Shown: positions 1 through 5,954 of the stretch, piece by piece | Layout of the letters: each line of letters begins with the position of its first letter | Numbering within the stretch: the stretch's first letter is position 1 | Assembly (NCBI GenBank): GCA_035291645.1 | Contig: DATDRQ010000374.1 | Span: 1-6,383 of the forward strand | DNA length: 6,383 nucleotides | Origin: DATDRQ01 sp035291645 | Lineage (GTDB): Bacteria > Chloroflexota > Anaerolineae > Anaerolineales > UBA4823 | Direction: 5' to 3' | Program-made: the position numbers and the translations under genes | Notes under the pieces: model-generated | What the model was told of the DNA's origin: nothing | Seen by the model: the letters and a program-made list of their open reading frames with translations, nothing else | Databases searched by the model: none

Positions 1-3
1 TAT

Positions 4-1662
4 ATGGCATACCCCATCAAGAACTTCTGGCGAATTCTTGTCGGCGATTCCTCTCGAGAGGAGAAGGCATCTGTTCCCGTGGTCGGGGAAGGTCAAAGCC
101 GAGGGATTGAGATCGGAATTGAATTCCCGGTCGAGGATCCGATCGTGGCTTATTTTCAGAGCGCTCCCGGAGCGGTAGAGGTCGATAAGATCAATCTGGA
201 CTCACCGGCGCTGCTTACACTCAAGCAAGCCGGGGTCAAGCTGGTGGTGCCCTTGATTAGCCAGGGAGAACTGATCGGGTTGCTGAATTTGGGAGACCGG
301 CTGAGCGAGCAGGATTACTCGGTCGACGATCAAAGGCTGTTGAACAACCTTGCCAGCCAGGCGGCTCCGGCTGTTCGGGTCGCCCAGCTGGTGCGCCAAC
401 AGCAGATTGAGGTGCGCGAGCGAGAACGATTAGAGCAGGAGCTGCGGGTAGCCCGGATCATCCAGGAAACGTTGCTGCCGAAATCTGTACCGGAAGTGCA
501 AGGCTGGCGGGCAGACGCGTATTGGCAACCCGCACGGGCGGTGGGAGGCGATTTTTACGATTTTATATATTTACCCGACGGGCGGTTGGGGATCGTGATT
601 GGGGACGTGACGGATAAGGGCGTCCCGGCTGCATTGGTCATGGCAACCACCCGCAGTATCCTGCGTTCCACCACCGAACGAGTTTCGGCCCCTGGAAAAG
701 TACTGGAGCGGTTGAATAACCTGTTGGTCGCAGATATCCCGCGGAATATGTTTGTAACCTGCCTGTACGTGGTCCTCGATACAAGCAACGGGCGTTTGCA
801 TTACGCAAACGCAGGACACAACTTACCGTTTCGCAGCGGGGATGGAGGTGTGGACGAATTGCGGGCAACTGGAATGCCTCTCGGTTTGATGCCCGATATG
901 GATTATGAAGAGTGCGAAGCCCAGCTGGCGGAAGGGGATACCTTGTTGCTGTATAGCGACGGGATTGTGGAAGCCCACAATCCTCAAAGACAGATGTTCA
1001 GTTTCGACCGGTTGCGGAGTATTTTACAGGTGCATCCTGGTGGAGCGACGTTGGTGGAGTTCTTGTTAGCCGAGCTGGCGGATTTTACCGGGGATGACTG
1101 GGAACAGGAGGACGACGTTACCTTCGTTACGCTGGAGAGAGACCGGCAAGACAATCGCAGTATCCCGGTGTCTAAGATAGCGAAAGAGCCAGAAATTAAA
1201 GAAGGCCAAGAAGAAGAACAAGAATGGAAAGTGTTGAAGGAATTCCAACTACCAAGCCAGGTTGGTATGGAACGAGAGGCGATGGATCTTGTGGCTGAAG
1301 CAATATCTGGTTTGAATTTATCCGTGGACCAGTTTAACCGCATGCTCACGGCAGTCGCCGAAGCAACGATGAACGCGATAGAGCATGGTAACCATTTCGA
1401 TTCCGAAATCCCGGTTCAGATCCGGGTACTGGTCAAAGAAGATTCCTTATGTGTCAAGATCCGGGATCAGGGAGGTGGGCAAATCGTGCCAGAAAAAGAG
1501 GCGCCCGATATCGAAGCAAAACTTACCGGCGCCCAATCCCCGCGCGGCTGGGGTTTATTTCTGATCAAAAACATGGTCGATCAGATGGAGATCATATCGG
1601 ATGAGACTCACCATACGGTCGCATTATTTTTAAATTTAAGAGGAGGCCAGGATGCCAGTTAA
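4..1662 (+). CDS. GAF-like / PP2C (SpoIIE-RsbU type) phosphatase fused to RsbW-type HATPase kinase
   Basis: A cytoplasmic signalling protein of 552 residues with no visible membrane segment. Residues about 42-128 resemble only the C-terminal half of a GAF sensor domain. A charged helix (about 130-158) leads into a SpoIIE-type PP2C phosphatase domain (about 165-378) with its metal-binding motifs intact: GGDFYD 181-186, GDVTDKG 200-206, NAGHN 269-273, YSDGI 317-321 and EDDVT 369-373. A charged, acidic linker (about 380-405) joins an RsbW-like HATPase domain (about 408-545) with an N-box (E453, N457, E460, H461), DQGGG 488-492 and a glycine box GWGL 515-518. By family knowledge PP2C domains of this kind dephosphorylate STAS proteins and the HATPase phosphorylates them, so this may be a two-way switch for the STAS protein encoded 11 bp overlapping its end. 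The ATG lies 3 bases into the window with an open codon before it, so the true start could be further upstream. Confidence 0.9.
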   Translation: MAYPIKNFWRILVGDSSREEKASVPVVGEGQSRGIEIGIEFPVEDPIVAYFQSAPGAVEVDKINLDSPALLTLKQAGVKLVVPLISQGELIGLLNLGDRLSEQDYSVDDQRLLNNLASQAAPAVRVAQLVRQQQIEVRERERLEQELRVARIIQETLLPKSVPEVQGWRADAYWQPARAVGGDFYDFIYLPDGRLGIVIGDVTDKGVPAALVMATTRSILRSTTERVSAPGKVLERLNNLLVADIPRNMFVTCLYVVLDTSNGRLHYANAGHNLPFRSGDGGVDELRATGMPLGLMPDMDYEECEAQLAEGDTLLLYSDGIVEAHNPQRQMFSFDRLRSILQVHPGGATLVEFLLAELADFTGDDWEQEDDVTFVTLERDRQDNRSIPVSKIAKEPEIKEGQEEEQEWKVLKEFQLPSQVGMEREAMDLVAEAISGLNLSVDQFNRMLTAVAEATMNAIEHGNHFDSEIPVQIRVLVKEDSLCVKIRDQGGGQIVPEKEAPDIEAKLTGAQSPRGWGLFLIKNMVDQMEIISDETHHTVALFLNLRGGQDAS

Positions 1663-2011
1663 ACAGTTAGAGGCGAATTTGCGGCACGAACCGGACCTGG
1701 CGATCATCGAGCTGCACGGCGAAATTGACGGTTTCGCTGAAGAAGCCCTGGATAAAGCTTATCTGGAAGCAGAATCGAAGCAGCCGAAGACGATTCTGTT
1801 GAATTTCACAGATGTGAACTATATCAACAGCACCGGTATTGCCTTGATCGTCAGCTTGCTTGCCAAAGCGCGCAAAGAACACCGCCGCCTGGCGATCAGC
1901 AACTTGAGCGATCACTATAAAGAGATCTTCCAGATCACAAGGCTTGCAGATTTTATGACCATCTTTCCAGACGAGCCAACGGCCCGAGAAGCATTGATGA
2001 ATTTGGATTAG
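1652..2011 (+). CDS. STAS-domain anti-sigma factor antagonist (RsbV/SpoIIAA-like), first copy
   Basis: A 119-residue single STAS domain protein. The strand-helix pattern and the motif YINSTGIAL (57-65) match the phosphorylation loop of SpoIIAA/RsbV proteins. By alignment to SpoIIAA (MDSSG), Ser60 is the expected phosphate acceptor. The unphosphorylated form normally binds an RsbW-type kinase and frees its target. A strong AGGAGG at 1641-1646, 5 bases before the ATG, fixes the start, which lies inside the end of the phosphatase-kinase gene. This overlap implies co-transcription and translational coupling, so the fusion protein is the likely kinase and phosphatase for this STAS protein. It is clearly related to the next STAS protein (shared LNF, NS-G-I, HY--IF--TRL and PDE motifs), which suggests tandem duplication. 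Which sigma factor or other target it controls cannot be seen. Confidence 0.92.
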   Translation: MPVKQLEANLRHEPDLAIIELHGEIDGFAEEALDKAYLEAESKQPKTILLNFTDVNYINSTGIALIVSLLAKARKEHRRLAISNLSDHYKEIFQITRLADFMTIFPDEPTAREALMNLD

Positions 2012-2031
2012 TATAGAGGCTGTAACACTCT

Positions 2032-2090
2032 GGGGCGAGGAATCCGGACCACGACTGAGGATTCGAAGATTGCCGCATCAAATAAGAGGG
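2032..2090 (+). repeat. 59-nt element, copy A, possibly a structured RNA
   Basis: This stretch aligns without gaps to 5955-6013 at about 41 of 59 bases, far above chance for non-coding sequence. It begins 20 bases after the first STAS stop codon. A possible fold has outer stem 2034-2038 with 2070-2074 and inner stem 2040-2045 (GAATCC) with 2059-2064 (GGATTC). The loop contains GACCACG (2047-2053) and an internal bulge GAAGA (2065-2069). Both the loop and bulge motifs are identical in the other copy. No T-run follows, so it is not a standard terminator. It lies in the leader of the second STAS gene, so it could act as a 3' or 5' untranslated element. I do not recognise it as a known riboswitch or named repeat. 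The strand is assumed from the neighbouring genes. Confidence 0.7.
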
Positions 2091-2124
2091 AATTATCTGA
2101 ATCCCTTCGCAATTAATTCTAAAT

Positions 2125-2132
2125 AAGGAGAG
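2125..2132 (+). promoter_or_regulatory. Ribosome binding site of second STAS gene
   Basis: AAGGAGAG lies with its GGAG ending 7 bases before the ATG at 2138. It is a strong site, so the second STAS gene can be translated independently even though it lies 126 bases after the first. Confidence 0.8.
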
Positions 2133-2137
2133 ATTTT

Positions 2138-2494
2138 ATGAACCAGACAACCGTATCCATGAATGTCCGGCTGGTGACCGCAGAGACCGGCATCATCGAT
2201 ATCCAGGGTGAGATCACTGCTGCGGCCGAGAACATCCTCATGGATGCTTATTCCGAAGCCACGAAAGCAGGTACGCAGAACATCGTCCTCAATTTTAATG
2301 ATCTCGAGTATATGAACAGCTCGGGGATCGGATTGCTGGTAACCTTGTTGATCCGGACTCAACGCCAAAAACAGCACTTATTCGCATGTGGATTGAGTTC
2401 ACATTACCAACAGATTTTTGAACTTACCCGGCTGAACGAAGCGATCCTGATTTATCCGGACGAGCAAGCAGCCCTGGCGGCTGTCAAGAAGTAA
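2138..2494 (+). CDS. STAS-domain anti-sigma factor antagonist (RsbV/SpoIIAA-like), second copy
   Basis: A 118-residue STAS protein with the phosphorylation loop YMNSSGIGL (58-66). Ser61 is the expected phosphorylation site by comparison with SpoIIAA. The C-terminal half matches the preceding STAS protein well (LNF, LS-HY--IF, TRL, YPDE against FPDE), while the N-terminal 40 residues differ more. This fits an old tandem duplication whose copies now use different partners or signals. No promoter is convincing in the 126-bp gap, so it may be read through from the upstream genes. A second kinase is not next to it; the HATPase half of the upstream fusion or the stand-alone kinase at 5518-5937 are candidate partners. 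The exact partner and output are unknown. Confidence 0.92.
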   Translation: MNQTTVSMNVRLVTAETGIIDIQGEITAAAENILMDAYSEATKAGTQNIVLNFNDLEYMNSSGIGLLVTLLIRTQRQKQHLFACGLSSHYQQIFELTRLNEAILIYPDEQAALAAVKK

Positions 2495-2563
2495 GATTTG
2501 TAAGGCCCTATCGAAAAAACCTTTAACCGTATTCGTTTAACTTCGCAATCCTGGAGGATTCCG

Positions 2564-3316
2564 ATGACCGCTTTTTCGTCTGAGTCTCCTGATCAACATC
2601 CCCGCGATGAAGCTAATTGGGCACCACCGGTGTCCCGCCTCAAGGTCGGCGATGTACCGATGGGAGCGATGAACCTGAACGTCGATGGCCGGGAGGTCGT
2701 CGGGCCTTTACAAGGCTTCGGGCAGCTATGGCAGAAGACCTACCGGGTGAGTTTATCCGGAGCCCAGTCCACCCCTCAAGAGGTGGTCCACTACTGGAAG
2801 GAACACTTGCCTGACTTGATGCCCGATAACAGTCGTTTTTATCCATCCCTGAGCGGAGTTCGACCGGGTGAGGTCGTCTTAATCAACGCCACCTTACCTG
2901 GGATTCCAGGCGGGGTGCCTGTATCCACTGGCGTGATGGTCCTCTATGCAGACGATGAGATGTTTACCGTGATGACGCCAGCCGGGCATCCAGAATCTGG
3001 ATTCAACACATTCAGCGCATACGAAGACGGCGGAGAAACGGTGGCCCAGATCCAATCCCTCGCCCGGGCGAATGACCCGATCTATGAATTCGGCTTCCGC
3101 TTCATGGGGGGATCTTCACAGCAAGAAAGAATCTGGCATTCAGTCCTGCTGGCTCTGGCTTCAAATTTCGGCGTGAACGGCCAGGTCCAGGTACAGAAAA
3201 CTTGCGTGGATGCGCGCCTGCAATGGTCACATACCGGGAATATCTGGCAGAATGCGTTAGTCCGGACCGTTATCAACACGCCGGTGCGCGTCTTTAATAA
3301 AGTGACCAAACGCTGA
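2564..3316 (+). CDS. Protein of unknown function, possibly SRPBCC-like
   Basis: A 250-residue soluble protein with no signal peptide or membrane segment. The start is supported by TGGAGG at 2552-2557, 6 bases before the ATG. I do not recognise a named function. The first 25 residues are polar and probably disordered. The core opens with GFGQLWQKTYRV (51-62), then RPGEVVLI (100-107), an STGVMVLYADDE stretch (121-132), TPAGHPESG (138-146) and a Phe/Tyr-rich segment FNTFSAYEDG. This pattern of strands, with a G-H-P-E-G turn and an aromatic strand, is reminiscent of SRPBCC/polyketide-cyclase-like ligand-binding folds, but this is a weak inference. It lies 69 bp after the second STAS gene and 39 bp before the desaturase-like gene, so it could belong to the same transcript as either. 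A role with the oxidoreductase, for example binding a hydrophobic substrate, is speculation. Confidence 0.8.
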   Translation: MTAFSSESPDQHPRDEANWAPPVSRLKVGDVPMGAMNLNVDGREVVGPLQGFGQLWQKTYRVSLSGAQSTPQEVVHYWKEHLPDLMPDNSRFYPSLSGVRPGEVVLINATLPGIPGGVPVSTGVMVLYADDEMFTVMTPAGHPESGFNTFSAYEDGGETVAQIQSLARANDPIYEFGFRFMGGSSQQERIWHSVLLALASNFGVNGQVQVQKTCVDARLQWSHTGNIWQNALVRTVINTPVRVFNKVTKR

Positions 3317-3347
3317 AGGTGAGAACCCTGCGGGAATTGTTAAAGAA

Positions 3348-3377
3348 GAAGCGGTATGAAGCGGTATGATGCGGTAA
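3348..3377 (+). repeat. 10-bp tandem repeat across the start codon of the oxidoreductase gene
   Basis: GAAGCGGTAT occurs twice in exact tandem (3348-3357 and 3358-3367), followed by a third degenerate unit GATGCGGTAA (3368-3377). The ATG of the gene (3356) spans the first unit boundary. The second unit creates a competing ATG at 3366 in another frame, which reads Met-Met-Arg-stop. Losing one 10-bp unit would leave only that out-of-frame start. With two units this is more probably a small duplication than an active switch. Confidence 0.75.
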
Positions 3378-4825
3378 TTATCGGCGCTGGACCGAATGGA
3401 CTGTCCGCGGCGATCGCGCTTGCACAGGCTGGCTGCGCGGTCCTCGTTTTAGAGGCCAAGGAAACCATCGGCGGGGGATGCCGTTCGGCAGAATTAACTC
3501 TGCCAGGTTTTATCCACGACCCGTGTGCGACGATCCATTCTTTGGGGGTAACTTCCCCATTTTTTCGTTCTCTTCCCCTGAAAAAGTACGGGTTGGAGTG
3601 GATATTTCCACCTGCCTCTCTGGCGCATCCGCTGGATGATGGTTCGGCTGTGATTCTCGAACGGTCGGTAGAAAAGACCAGCCAGAGTTTAGGGGAAGAT
3701 GGGAAGGCATACCAACGATTATTTTCCCCCCTGGTGGAAAACTGGGGGAAGCTATCTAAAGAGCTCTTGGGTCCGGTGCCGATCCCCCCACGACATCCGC
3801 TGCTCCTGGCGCGATTTGGGCTCATCGCCCTGCGACCTGCAGCGTCCGTCGCGGCTGGTAGGTTCAAAGGGAAACGCGCTCAAGCTCTGTTCGCGGGATT
3901 AGGAGCGCATTCCATCCAGCCGCTCGACAATATCATGACTGCGGCGTTTGGGTTGATGCTGGGGACCTCGGCGCATGCCGCCGGTTGGCCGGTAGCCAGG
4001 GGTGGATCGCAAATGGTCGTCAATGCGCTCGCCCAGTACCTGGTTTCATTAGGAGGGGAGATTGCGACCAACCATCCGGTAAAAAGCCAGGCGGACCTAC
4101 CAGACACAACCGTGGCTCTATTCGATGTTGCTCCAAAGCAACTGCTCGAGATCATGGGAGACAGGCTGCCGGATGGATATCGAGAGAGATTAAAAAGATA
4201 TCGCTACGGACCGGGTGTATTCAAAGTTGATTTTGCGCTGGATGGTCCAATCCCCTGGAAAGCCGCGGATTGCCTCCGCGCGGCAACCGCTCACCTGGGG
4301 GGAACGTTAGAGGAAATCATCCAGGGCGAGCGAGCCGTGGGGGAAGGAGAACACCCGCAGCACCCATTTGTGCTCCTGGCCCAGCAGACACTTTTCGATC
4401 CGAGGCGGGCTCCAGACGGCAAACACACGGTGTGGGCTTACTGCCACGTGCCGAATGGCTCTACGGTGGACATGACCGAGCGGATCGAAGCCCAGATCGA
4501 ACGATTTGCACCGGGCTTCAGGGACCGGATCATCGCCAAAGCCACCCGCTCTGCAGTAGAGATAGAGGCATACAACCCGAATTACATCGGCGGGGATATC
4601 AATGGAGGCGTTCAGGATCTGACCCAGCACTTCACGCGCCCGACTGCTCGCATCGTCCCGTATTCGACCCCGCTAGAAGGGATATATCTATGTTCTTCCT
4701 CGACTCCACCGGGAGGAGGCGTGCATGGAATGTCCGGATATTTCGCTGCCAAGGCAGCTTTATCGATGCTGGGGAAGAAGGCAAGCGCGTTGATCGAGTT
4801 CCAACCGGCGGAAGCGGGTCTATGA
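3356..4825 (+). CDS. Phytoene-desaturase-like NAD(P)/FAD-dependent oxidoreductase
   Basis: A 489-residue flavoprotein of the CrtI/phytoene dehydrogenase-related family (broadly PYROXD2-like). An N-terminal Rossmann motif GAGPNG (10-15) with Glu33 after the second strand binds FAD, and GGGCRS (39-44) follows as in the family. The C-terminal FAD-contacting stretch TPPGGGVHGMSGYFAA (450-465) is typical, so the protein looks complete. These enzymes add or remove double bonds in hydrophobic polyenes or related molecules, but this subgroup contains many members of unknown substrate, and no carotenoid gene (synthase, cyclase) is nearby. The ATG at 3356 places the Rossmann strand at the usual distance from the N-terminus. 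The ribosome site is weak (AAAGAAGAA at 3342-3350) and the start lies in a 10-bp tandem repeat. The gene ends facing the convergent tRNA-Asp gene. Confidence 0.9.
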   Translation: MKRYDAVIIGAGPNGLSAAIALAQAGCAVLVLEAKETIGGGCRSAELTLPGFIHDPCATIHSLGVTSPFFRSLPLKKYGLEWIFPPASLAHPLDDGSAVILERSVEKTSQSLGEDGKAYQRLFSPLVENWGKLSKELLGPVPIPPRHPLLLARFGLIALRPAASVAAGRFKGKRAQALFAGLGAHSIQPLDNIMTAAFGLMLGTSAHAAGWPVARGGSQMVVNALAQYLVSLGGEIATNHPVKSQADLPDTTVALFDVAPKQLLEIMGDRLPDGYRERLKRYRYGPGVFKVDFALDGPIPWKAADCLRAATAHLGGTLEEIIQGERAVGEGEHPQHPFVLLAQQTLFDPRRAPDGKHTVWAYCHVPNGSTVDMTERIEAQIERFAPGFRDRIIAKATRSAVEIEAYNPNYIGGDINGGVQDLTQHFTRPTARIVPYSTPLEGIYLCSSSTPPGGGVHGMSGYFAAKAALSMLGKKASALIEFQPAEAGL

Positions 4826-4868
4826 TGCCGGCAAGATCCAGGTCTCTATCCGGCTGCTTTAAGGAGAG

Positions 4869-4905
4869 AAAAAAAACGCTGCCAGGTGAAATACTCCTGG
4901 CAGCG
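4869..4905 (-). terminator. Rho-independent terminator of tRNA-Asp gene
   Basis: A perfect 10-bp stem (4877-4886 with 4896-4905, CGCTGCCAGG and CCTGGCAGCG) with a 9-base loop is followed on the - strand by eight U residues (A-run 4869-4876 on +). It starts 14 bases past the encoded CCA end of the tRNA. On the + strand no T-run follows, so it is directed at the tRNA transcript. Confidence 0.93.
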
Positions 4906-4919
4906 AAGCTCGATGAGAT

Positions 4920-4996
4920 TGGCGGTCCCGACGGGATTCGAACCCGCGATCTCGGCCTTGACAGGGCCGCATGTTTGGCCGCTACACCACGGGACC
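4920..4996 (-). tRNA. trnD: tRNA-Asp (anticodon GTC)
   Basis: A 77-base tRNA including the encoded CCA end (4920-4922). The acceptor stem pairs 4990-4996 (GGTCCCG on the - strand) with 4924-4930, with discriminator G at 4923. The D arm, a 5-bp anticodon stem CGGCC/GGCCG around the loop CTGTCAA with anticodon GTC, and a T arm with TTCGAAT are all recognisable. It lacks a long variable arm and looks functional. It is transcribed toward the oxidoreductase gene with its own promoter and terminator, so it is an independent single-gene unit. Confidence 0.97.
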
Positions 4997-5007
4997 AAGC
5001 GGAAGGT

Positions 5008-5036
5008 AGTTTACCATAGGGGCAGGGTCCAGTCAA
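5008..5036 (-). promoter_or_regulatory. Sigma-70 type promoter of tRNA-Asp
   Basis: On the - strand TTGACT (5031-5036) is followed after exactly 17 bases by TAAACT (5008-5013), close to the -35 and -10 consensus. The tRNA 5' end lies 11 bases beyond the -10, giving a short leader. A 7-base A-tract on this strand (5055-5061) lies where the distal part of an UP element would be, which could strengthen it. Confidence 0.8.
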
Positions 5037-5054
5037 GCCTCACGGGATATGGCA

Positions 5055-5088
5055 TTTTTTTATGAGTTTTTTTGCAGTTGAGCAACTG
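5055..5088. promoter_or_regulatory. T-tracts and inverted repeat between divergent promoters
   Basis: Two 7-base T-tracts (5055-5061, 5067-5073) start 12 bases apart, about one helical turn, and so may bend the DNA. They are followed by a perfect inverted repeat CAGTTG-AG-CAACTG (5075-5088), which sits 24 bases before the extended -10 of the STAS gene. It could be an operator or an activator site. No factor can be named. Confidence 0.4.
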
Positions 5089-5111
5089 TTATGAATGTCA
5101 AGTTTACTTCA

Positions 5112-5120
5112 TGTTATACT
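5112..5120 (+). promoter_or_regulatory. Extended -10 promoter for STAS-kinase pair
   Basis: TGTTATACT is an extended -10 (TG-N-TATACT) for a housekeeping-type sigma factor. No good -35 lies 17 bases upstream (TGAATG), which an extended -10 can tolerate. The start site should fall near 5126-5127, leaving a leader of about 40 bases before the ATG at 5167. Confidence 0.65.
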
Positions 5121-5166
5121 CATCCCGCGTTCCTGGCTTTCTTCCTAACAGATGGAGTGATCAGAT

Positions 5167-5502
5167 ATGGATATCGCCACTACCCAATTAAAACGCTGTG
5201 ATTTGTTAAGTGTAAACGGGCGCATCGATAGCTATACAGCCCCTCAAGTCGAAGACGCGCTCAAATCACTGCTCGACAAGGGGAGGTTTAAGATAGTCCT
5301 GGATATGGCAGGGGTCGATTTTATGTCCAGTAAAGGGTGGTGGGTCCTGATCGAGGCCCAAAAGGCTTGCCGGAGGTACAACCGGGGAGAAGTCGTGCTC
5401 GTCGATTTACAGGACAAGCTGCGAGAATCACTGAACCTGGTCGGCATGGGTTCTTACTTCAAAGTCTTCGATGATGTTACTACAGCTGTCGGCAGTTTTT
5501 AA
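5167..5502 (+). CDS. STAS-domain anti-sigma factor antagonist, third copy
   Basis: A 111-residue single STAS domain. The start is set by GGAG at 5154-5157, 9 bases before the ATG. The phosphorylation loop reads DFMSSKGWW (51-59), where most relatives have M-S-S-A-G-L-R or M-D-S-S-G-L. Ser55 corresponds to the SpoIIAA phosphoserine position. The Lys56 and the Trp58-Trp59 pair after the conserved Gly57 are unusual and could alter partner choice. The protein is more distant from the two STAS proteins at 1652-2494 than those are from each other. It lies 15 bp before an RsbW-type kinase gene, so antagonist and kinase most likely form one operon and a binding pair. No cognate phosphatase is next to it. 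Confidence 0.9.
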   Translation: MDIATTQLKRCDLLSVNGRIDSYTAPQVEDALKSLLDKGRFKIVLDMAGVDFMSSKGWWVLIEAQKACRRYNRGEVVLVDLQDKLRESLNLVGMGSYFKVFDDVTTAVGSF

Positions 5503-5517
5503 CATTAACGGGCCTCG

Positions 5518-5937
5518 ATGACCACTGAAGTATTCCCTGGGAGTTACGCAAGCCTACATCCGATCCGAGAGTTCGTGGTAAAAGCAGCCAGGCAAGCTGG
5601 TTTTGATGAGGCGGGTGTTTATTCTGTAGAGTTGGCTGTTGACGAGGCATGCTCGAATATCATCGAACATGCTTACGGCGGTGAGAGCAAGGGCGACATT
5701 CGTTGCACTTACCAGATCAGTGCTGAATCATTGACCATCATCCTGAAGGATCGAGGAAAACGATTCAATCCTGAAAACGTTCCGGATCCTGACTTTAGCG
5801 CACAACTGGAAAACTTAAAGGTGGGTGGAGCAGGTCTTTTCCTGATGCGGAAGATGATGGACATGGTGACGTTTGAGTTTAACGAGAACGGAAATGTTCT
5901 CACCATGGTCAAGTACAGACCCCCCTCATCGGACTAA
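5518..5937 (+). CDS. RsbW-type serine-protein kinase / anti-sigma factor (HATPase_c_2)
   Basis: A 139-residue stand-alone GHKL ATPase of the RsbW/SpoIIAB type. The N-box spans VDEACSNIIEHAY (41-53; E43, N47, E50, H51), the Mg-ATP turn is KDRGKRFNP (77-85), and the glycine box is GGAGLFLMRKMMD (103-115), so the nucleotide pocket is intact. Such proteins bind and silence a sigma factor or other target and phosphorylate their STAS antagonist, here very probably the protein encoded 15 bp upstream. The ribosome site is poor, so translation may depend on coupling with the STAS gene. Starting at the ATG keeps the usual N-terminal strand (PGSYASLHPIREFV); a later GTG at 5577 would remove it. No sigma factor gene follows within view. 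Confidence 0.92.
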   Translation: MTTEVFPGSYASLHPIREFVVKAARQAGFDEAGVYSVELAVDEACSNIIEHAYGGESKGDIRCTYQISAESLTIILKDRGKRFNPENVPDPDFSAQLENLKVGGAGLFLMRKMMDMVTFEFNENGNVLTMVKYRPPSSD

Positions 5938-5939
5938 GA

Positions 5940-5951
5940 TATCCGCGGATA
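5940..5951. repeat. 12-bp perfect palindrome after the kinase gene
   Basis: TATCCGCGGATA begins 3 bases after the stop codon of the RsbW-type gene. It could form a small hairpin (TATC/GATA with CGCG loop) or bind a dimeric protein. It includes part of a second in-frame TAA (5950-5952). No function is assigned. Confidence 0.6.
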
Positions 5952-5954
5952 AGT

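Noticed and set aside
2070..2098. TTGCCG-17-TTATCT as a promoter for the second STAS gene
   Set aside because: The -10 matches consensus poorly, and the stretch overlaps the 59-nt element.
2087..2106. Hairpin AGGGA...TCCCT in the gap before the second STAS gene, as a terminator
   Set aside because: The stem is short (5 bp plus imperfect pairs) and no T-run follows.
2012..2116. Open frame after the STAS stop codon, in frame with the STAS gene, giving a peptide similar to the one in copy B (G-R-G..T-T..D.K)
   Set aside because: Neither copy has a start codon in this frame, copy B follows two in-frame stops, and mismatches show no third-position excess; the similarity is explained by the nucleotide repeat.
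3340..3867. A 175-codon - strand open frame
   Set aside because: It lies opposite the well-supported oxidoreductase, has low-complexity composition and no family resemblance.
4827..4854. GCCGG...CCGGC hairpin as terminator of the oxidoreductase gene
   Set aside because: It has only 5 bp with an 18-base loop and only TTT nearby; too weak to call.
4270..5019. A 249-codon + strand open frame overlapping the oxidoreductase and tRNA genes
   Set aside because: It is a shadow of the oxidoreductase in another frame, runs through the tRNA antisense and has no recognisable domain.
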